Part shown: positions 6,558 to 11,475 of the stretch, one piece after another
Layout of the letters: each line of letters opens with the position of its first letter
How positions within the stretch are numbered: the first letter of the stretch is position 1
Source: Stephanodiscus triporus
Lineage: Eukaryota > Bacillariophyta > Thalassiosirophyceae > Thalassiosirales > Thalassiosiraceae
Length of the DNA stretch: 11,475 bases
Direction of reading: 5' to 3'
Assembly: GCA_036939755.1 (NCBI GenBank)
Contig: JALLAZ010000882.1
Span: forward strand, 1-11,475
Made by a program: the position numbers and the translations under genes
Notes under the pieces: model-generated
The model's input: the letters and a program-made list of their open reading frames with translations, nothing else
What the model was told of the DNA's origin: nothing
Databases searched by the model: none

Positions 6558-9500
6558 ATGAAAAAAATCGGCAACTTCTTCAAGAAGAAGACCCCCAACG
6601 ATCATCCTCGGGGGGCGACGGCAGGATCGCTCCCAGGTCCCGGGGGGGAGGAGGCCGCGGCGGTCGCGGCGCCGCCGCCACCATCATCCACGACGACGAC
6701 TACGACGACGACGTCTTCTTCCCCGACGGTCCCCCCCCCTCGGCCCCAGTCGGCGGCGGCGGCGTCGTCGTCGTCGTCGGGACGCATCGACTCGTCCGAG
6801 GGCGTCAAAAATAATCACCGCCTCGACTCGTCTGAGCAGCGCGGCGAACGTCATCGGGAGCACAAGAAGAAGAAGAAGAAGAAGAAGGACGGGGAGGGCA
6901 GGAAGTCGAAGAAGGGCGAGCGCAGGAGGGACAAGGAAAAGGACGAGGACGAGGACGAGGACGAGGGGGGGAGGAGGAAGCACAGATCGCGAAGTGAGTT
7001 TCGAATTCGAACGAAAAAAACGAACGGTTCGTCTCCATCTCGATGCCTTCGTAGTCGTCTTCGTCGTCTTCGGGGACAAACGACGACAAAAATTTGCATA
7101 AGTGTTGCATTTTGCACGAAATATCATGTGCCCTGAGAAGGTGGTGGTGGGGGGGAGGAGGGTGTCGCGGGGGAGAGGGGAGAGGGTCGTCATCGCATTG
7201 TTTTTTAGGCGGATGTTACCACGATTCTGTTGCCACGTTGATTTTGTTTTTCGTTTTGTATCGTCTTGTATCCGTTCGTCTATCTCAACGCCGGGGTTAG
7301 GAATATAACAGGCACGTGGGCCGCTCGCTCGGGGCAGGATCCGATGCGTGTTGGTTTTTATTGTTGGTCTGAGAAAAATTCACATCGTATCCGTCCCGCT
7401 TTCGCACTCCCCACATTAACATGCACACAGAATCTAACAACAAGAATGACGATAGCGACGACAGCGACGACAACGAGCCCAAGATGCTCGTGGACGTGGG
7501 CCGCCGCAGGTCCTTCACTGATCAGTTCGCGGACAACCTCACCCTCGCCGATCAGGCCCATAATCAGTCACCGATAGCCCCCTCGCGCAGGGTGCCCCTA
7601 ATGCAGCAGAAGTCCTCTTCGGGGGATTCGATCATGGGCAACTTCATGGGCAACATATGCTCCGATCCGCTCCAGGACGACCTCCACCAGTACGAGCCCC
7701 CCGTGTACCCCAAGACCGACGACGACGTCGAGTTCATAACCATCAACCTCCAGCGCAATTTCGTATTCGCGAACGCCCTGAGCGACGACCCGGCGAGCAG
7801 GAAGCGCGACATGAAGTTGATCGTCGACGCCTTCGAGTCCCACTCGGTCCGAGACGCGGGCGTCACCATACTCAGCGCGAACTCCGTGGGGGATTACTTC
7901 TACATACTCAGGGAGGGATGCGTCAACTACAACGGCGTCGACCCGAGGACGGGGAAGAGGGCGATCGTCGGACGCGCGGCGCGTCCGGGCCAGAGCTTCG
8001 GCGAGCTCTGCCTCCTGTACAACTGTCCCCCCCCGGCCGATTGCGTGAGCGGATCGCCGGGGGAGGGGTCGGCAAAATGCGCGAACGGCGGCTCGTGCGA
8101 GCTGTGGCGCATACACAAGATCGCGTTCAGGCACATCATGGCGCAGCGCACGATGAGGCAGGACGAGTGGTTGCGCGACGCGATACGCAAGATCGACGAA
8201 TTCGAGGGGCTGGACGATGACTTCATCAATAGAATATCGAACGCGTTCGACGTACGTACCGTCAAGCGCGGCGAGACGATATACAGCGTGGGCGACGAGG
8301 GCGACGTATTCTACATCGTCGGGCTTGAGGGGAACGTGATGATATCGGGAGGGAAGGGTACCAAGACTATTGGAAGTGGGGAGGCGTTCGGGACGGACGC
8401 GATCGCGAGCGTTGAAGATTCCCCGCGCGCGGAAACGGCCACGGCCGAACGCGGCACGGCGTTATTGGTGATGTCGCGCGAGCAGCTCGATCGGACCATC
8501 GGGTCGTTGAAAGACGCCAAGCTCGTTTCGAGGGATCGAAAACTCCTTAAATCCCTCCCCCTCTTCCGCGATTCAGACTTCGAGGACTTTGAATATGAGC
8601 TCATGGCGGCGTTGATCGAGCCGAAGAGTTACGAGGGCGGGAAGATAATTTACGAGGAGGATGAGATGATTGAGGATCCGGCGCTGATGATTGTCCGGAG
8701 TGGGATTTTGGAGCAGTTCAGCGAAGTGCATCCCGAACGGGAGAGGGTATTGAAGGAGGGCGACTTCTTCGGGGAGAATTCGTTGCTTCCTGACAAGAAT
8801 GGGAGGTTTGCTGGTGGCAAGGGCGGGACCAAGTACCGCGAGGAGACCGTTGAGGTCATTTCTGATGTGGCTATGTGTGGAAAATTGACATTGTCCAACA
8901 TTGACTCTGTCATCTTGGACTTGCACAGGCTGGGTTGCAACCGTACCAGGAACAGGCTTATGCCAAGCAGCGTGGGTATCGCTGCCTCGATGGTGATGAC
9001 AGAAAACTATCCCAAATCATTGCAGGACTTGGAATACCACCAACTGTTTGGCGCTGGTACATTCGGTCGTGTGTGGATCGTCAGTAAGCGCGGAGATGGC
9101 ACAACAGCGTACGCGCTCAAGATACAGTCGAAGAGGGCATTGCTCGACCATCGTCAAGCGAGTTCGGCGTTGCGCGAGCGCATGGTCATGGCGAAATTGG
9201 ACCACCCCTTCGTCTGCAAACTCATTAATACCTTTCAAGATGATGCGTGCATTTACATGCTCCTCTCGTTTATTCAGGGAGGAGAATTGCTCAATATGAT
9301 ACAGGGGGGTGAGGCGCATGGAGGGTTGCCAGAAATCGCCACCAAATTCTACGCCGCTGGCATCCTTGAGGGATTGACCTACATTCATCGACGTCACATT
9401 GTCTATAGGGATTTGAAGCCTGAGAATGTTCTGCTGGACTCTGATGGTTACACAGTCATTGTCGATTTTGGCTTTGCCAAAGTTGTGACGGACAAAACCT

Positions 9501-10108
9501 ATACATTTTGCGGAACCCCGCTCTATCTGGCTCCGGAGATTGTGCTCAGCCGAGGACATGACAGAGCCGTCGACTACTGGTCCCTAGGCTGCCTCATCTT
9601 CGAAATGCTTTACAGCACCACACCATTCTACGAAAGCGGCATCGATCAAAAGCGCCTCTTCAGCAATATCGCACAATCAAAATGGAAACTACCAGACAAC
9701 GGGAGAAAGTTGAGCAAGCATTCCATTGCTTTGTTGAATGGCATGTTGCAAAAACGTCCGACCGAACGATTGGGTGGGTGACAGTTTTGTTCGTCTCGTG
9801 CACTTTTATTATCACCTGTCTAGAGTCGTTGCTCACGCTACACTTCCCATTTGTGCCTTTATCTTCCTCATCGAATCACAATAGGATGTCTTGCGGGAGG
9901 CTACCGCGACGTGAAAGACCACGCCTTCTTTCAGGAGGTGAACTTCAATAAATTGGTGAAGAAGCAAATCAAGGCACCATGGGTTCCCCAGATAGAAGAT
10001 CCGCTGGATATTTCCAACTTCGAGCAATTTGACGGCAGCGATGAAGACTTTGCGAAGACGAAGAAGCCTTTGACTGAGCAAGAGCAGATAGTGTTTCAAG
10101 AGTTCTAG
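6558..10108 (+). CDS. cGMP-dependent protein kinase-like AGC kinase with three CNB domains
   Basis: Three exons (6558-6993, 7431-9773, 9885-10108) give exactly 1000 residues. Residues 1-170 are low-complexity: basic MKKIGNFFKKK, a T8 run, a K8 run (103-110) and Asp/Glu tracts. RRRSF (170-174) fits a pseudosubstrate or autophosphorylation site. Three cyclic-nucleotide-binding folds follow (about 255-390, 400-505, 520-645), with cassettes at FGE 335-337, FGT 465-467 and FGE 592-594. The kinase domain has GAGTFGRV (686-693), Lys709, alpha-C Glu728, YRDLKPEN (catalytic Asp806), DFG (824-826), activation-loop Thr837 in TFCGTP, and APE (846-848), then an AGC C-tail with APWVP. Kinase motifs are complete, so it should be active on Ser/Thr. 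The CNB-kinase fusion and C-tail fit PKG. PKG usually responds to cGMP, but the cassettes are non-canonical, so the ligand is uncertain. Synonymous GC content falls along exon 2. Confidence 0.93.
6864..6887 (+). repeat. (AAG)8 trinucleotide repeat encoding Lys8
   Basis: Eight AAG codons in exon 1 of the kinase gene encode Lys103-110. Nearby are ACG-type repeats encoding the T8 run and GAC/GAG repeats encoding alternating Asp-Glu. Codon-phase repeats keep the frame when they change length, so this N-terminal tail is likely variable. Confidence 0.95.
6994..7430 (+). other. Intron 1 of the kinase gene
   Basis: A 437-nt GT-AG intron with donor CGCGAA|GTGAGT and acceptor CACACAG|AATCT, with a branch-point-like CATTAAC just upstream (7414-7420). 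Joining A at 6993 to AA at 7431-7432 gives Lys146 and keeps the frame from the ATG at 6558 into the long second exon. The alternative start ATG at 7421 lies inside this intron, so it would serve only an internally initiated shorter form. Confidence 0.82.
9774..9884 (+). other. Intron 2 of the kinase gene
   Basis: A 111-nt GT-AG intron with donor TTGG|GTGGGTG and acceptor CACAATAG|GATG. Splicing makes GGA from G at 9773 and GA at 9885-9886, giving ERLGCLAGGYRDVK, which matches the expected end of an AGC kinase domain. If it is retained, the frame stops two codons after the junction, removing the C-tail. Confidence 0.93.
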
Positions 10109-10337
10109 TTGGGAATAATATAAAGATGTGCTCTGAAAAAGGGAGATGGTCTTTATAAATGATTAGACGTTCTTCACCCGGTACAGTGCCTCATCACGCT
10201 GCCTGTATTACAGCCCTCCCCTCCTCGTAGCGCTGCCCATTTTATGCAGCGGGCATGAAAATAAAGTAAATAATACGATACACCACCCCCCAAAAAAATA
10301 CGATATGATATATAATATGTTGTATTCTCATTTCACG
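10109..10337. other. Convergent spacer with a small hairpin
   Basis: This 229-bp spacer lies between the kinase stop and the stop of the minus-strand gene. It contains CGCTGC (10231-10236) facing GCAGCG (10246-10251) as a 6-bp stem, then AT-rich sequence with AATAAAG (10260-10266) that could serve the plus-strand transcript's 3' end, and a C6A7 run (10282-10297 region). No gene is visible. Confidence 0.5.
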
Positions 10338-11268
10338 TTAACCTCCCTCCTCGACACCCCCCGTCCCCTCAGAGGGCAACACCTCGTCCCAAAATTGTCC
10401 GATGACGCTCCACGCACCGGTACTCAGGGCGTCGACTCCCGTGGTCAGCGCGTCGAACGCTCCGTCGATCGCGCCTCCCCCGGCCTCGACGGCCCTGTTG
10501 ATGGGGCTTGCCAGTATGCTCGCGATGTTCCTCGCGGCGTCCCTGATCTCGTCCAGATCCGCCGCGATTTCTCCCTTGACGTCGTGCGCTCCCACCTGAA
10601 TCTTATAAATGGCGTCGAGGTCAGTTCGCTTCTCGACGTTACCGCCGTTCGCCATGGACGACAGCGGTCGCAGAGCCGCCCTGCTCCCCGAAGACGACGA
10701 CGACGACGNCGTTACCGCCGTTCGCCATGGACGACAGCGGTCGCAGAGCCGCCCTGCTCCCCGAAGACGACGACGACGACGTCGTCGTACGTCGTCGTGC
10801 ATCCCTCGACGGGTCATGTTGCCGTCGTTGTTGAAGTCGACGATCGACAGGACGTCGGGACGGCTGCCGCAACAGGAGCAGACGCGCGGCCTGTCGTATC
10901 TCGATCGAGTTCGGCGAGAGCAGACTCGCCGTCGCGTTGGGGACGACGTTCTCCTTGTCGTCGCTTCCGTCGTCTTCGTCTTCGTCTTCGCCGTCGCCTT
11001 CGACGTCGCTTTCGATGTAAGATTCCTCCTCCTCCTCCTCCTCCACCACATTTTTGTCGTTGTTGATGAAATGAGCACCGGCACCGGTCGACGTCGTCGA
11101 CGTCTTCGTCGACTTCGTCGTTTTTGTCGTAGTAGTCGAATGATTGCTTCGAAATATCTGATACGGAGTTCGATGACGAATTACTACCGCCGACGACGAC
11201 GACGTTATTTTATCATCGAAATCAGCCGCTGCTGATAATTGCTCGCTGCTAACGCTAAAACCTGCCAT
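10338..11268 (-). CDS. Hypothetical acidic, low-complexity protein; frame broken by a gap-associated duplication
   Basis: I do not recognise this gene. The ATG at 11268 (G at -3) opens a frame with Ser/Thr/Lys-rich sequence, a Glu7 run, an acidic Asp/Glu stretch ending DDKENVV, then an Arg/Gln-rich part and a Ser run. The other end, in a frame shifted by one base, reads MANGGNVEKRTDLDAIYKIQ and continues as an Ala-rich, amphipathic helical tail to TAA at 10338-10340. The two frames meet at two identical 72-bp copies separated by the single N at 10709. The span is 931 bp; removing one 73-bp period leaves 858 bp, exactly 286 codons, so a 285-residue protein is the likely real product. GC-rich third positions support coding at the 3' end. 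The Arg-rich middle (about 10780-10900) is less certain. Confidence 0.55.
10637..10781. repeat. Two identical 72-bp copies flanking a single N (probable unmerged contig ends)
   Basis: Copy 1 is 10637-10708, N is 10709, copy 2 is 10710-10781; I find no difference between the copies. The period of 73 bp is not a multiple of three and breaks the minus-strand frame. An assembler leaving a minimal gap between two contig ends that really overlap would produce this. Confidence 0.9.
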
Positions 11269-11475
11269 CACATTTACTCCGGGGTGCTCAACTTGATATC
11301 GATATCTACAAAAGGCAGTCTTCTTCTTTCTCTCTTGTTGGTGTGTGCTGAGAGGTTGACCCTCTTATGTGCACACCCTCTATGATGTTCGAATCTCCCT
11401 CCGACCTCGTCATGAAAAAAATGGCGATAAAAGTTGTTTTTATTTTATTTGAACACGTACCATAGGAATCAAGAA
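11269..11475. promoter_or_regulatory. 5' flank of the last minus-strand gene
   Basis: These 207 bp are upstream of the ATG at 11268. They contain a 12-bp palindrome GATATCGATATC (11295-11306) and an imperfect hairpin at 11343-11376 (GTGTGC with GCACAC, inner AGAGG with CCTCT). The window then ends in AT-rich sequence. It presumably holds the promoter and 5' UTR of that gene, but I cannot place a start site. Confidence 0.4.

Noticed and set aside
9017..9559. 180-codon open frame antisense to the kinase domain
   Set aside because: It lies entirely opposite conserved kinase motifs and has no recognisable feature of its own.
10795..10870. EF-hand-like string (VDFNNDGNMT) in an alternative frame of the last minus-strand gene
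   Set aside because: Only one partial loop, with Gly where the twelfth-position Glu is expected, and the frame runs into Arg repeats on both sides. It would need two frameshifts to join the main frame. It is worth rechecking if the sequence is corrected.
11386..11400. GTTCGAATC, resembling a tRNA T-loop
   Set aside because: The flanking bases do not form a T-stem, and no anticodon or acceptor stem is present upstream.
1..11475. CRISPR array, rRNA, LTR pair or complete transposon
   Set aside because: No spaced direct repeats, rRNA-like sequence, long terminal repeats or transposase/reverse transcriptase motifs were seen.

Overview
This window looks like nuclear DNA of a eukaryotic microalga, most likely a centric diatom of the Thalassiosira type. 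That assignment is inference, not proof. The evidence is: short GT-AG introns, an ER protein ending in KDEL, a mitochondrial-type presequence on a succinyl-CoA ligase subunit, and a kinase with regulatory and catalytic halves in one chain. Homopolymer C/G runs and microsatellites are frequent between genes and in introns. One N at 10709 lies between two identical 72-bp copies, as in a draft assembly. I see no rRNA, tRNA, CRISPR array or complete transposon.

Layout. Positions 1-1392 hold no convincing gene, but they contain a 24-bp near-palindrome framed by G9 and C11 runs, then a long imperfect foldback (1148-1313). Next is a minus-strand two-exon gene for an ER thioredoxin/PDI-like protein (1393-2286). 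It is head-to-head, across 545 bp (2287-2831), with a plus-strand two-exon gene for the succinyl-CoA ligase alpha subunit (2832-4318). A convergent spacer (4319-4876) leads to a minus-strand gene for an unrecognised, probably nuclear coiled-coil protein (ATG at 5689). Its frame meets TAG at 5021-5023 and then stays open and protein-like to a TAA at 4877. A divergent spacer (5690-6557) carries palindromic repeats and a perfect 9-bp hairpin. A plus-strand three-exon gene (6558-10108) encodes a 1000-residue PKG-like kinase with three cyclic-nucleotide-binding folds. A convergent minus-strand gene of unknown function (10338-11268) contains the N and the duplication; removing one 73-bp period restores one 285-codon frame.

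The genes do not form a pathway: ER thiol chemistry, the mitochondrial TCA cycle and a signalling kinase sit side by side, as is usual in eukaryotes. The most interesting points are: (1) in the kinase, each of the three phosphate-binding cassettes departs from the cyclic-nucleotide consensus in a different way; (2) in two neighbouring enzymes the only intron lies in the codon immediately before the catalytic residue, so an unspliced transcript would give a protein without its active site; (3) the in-frame TAG; and (4) the foldback and palindrome structures between genes.
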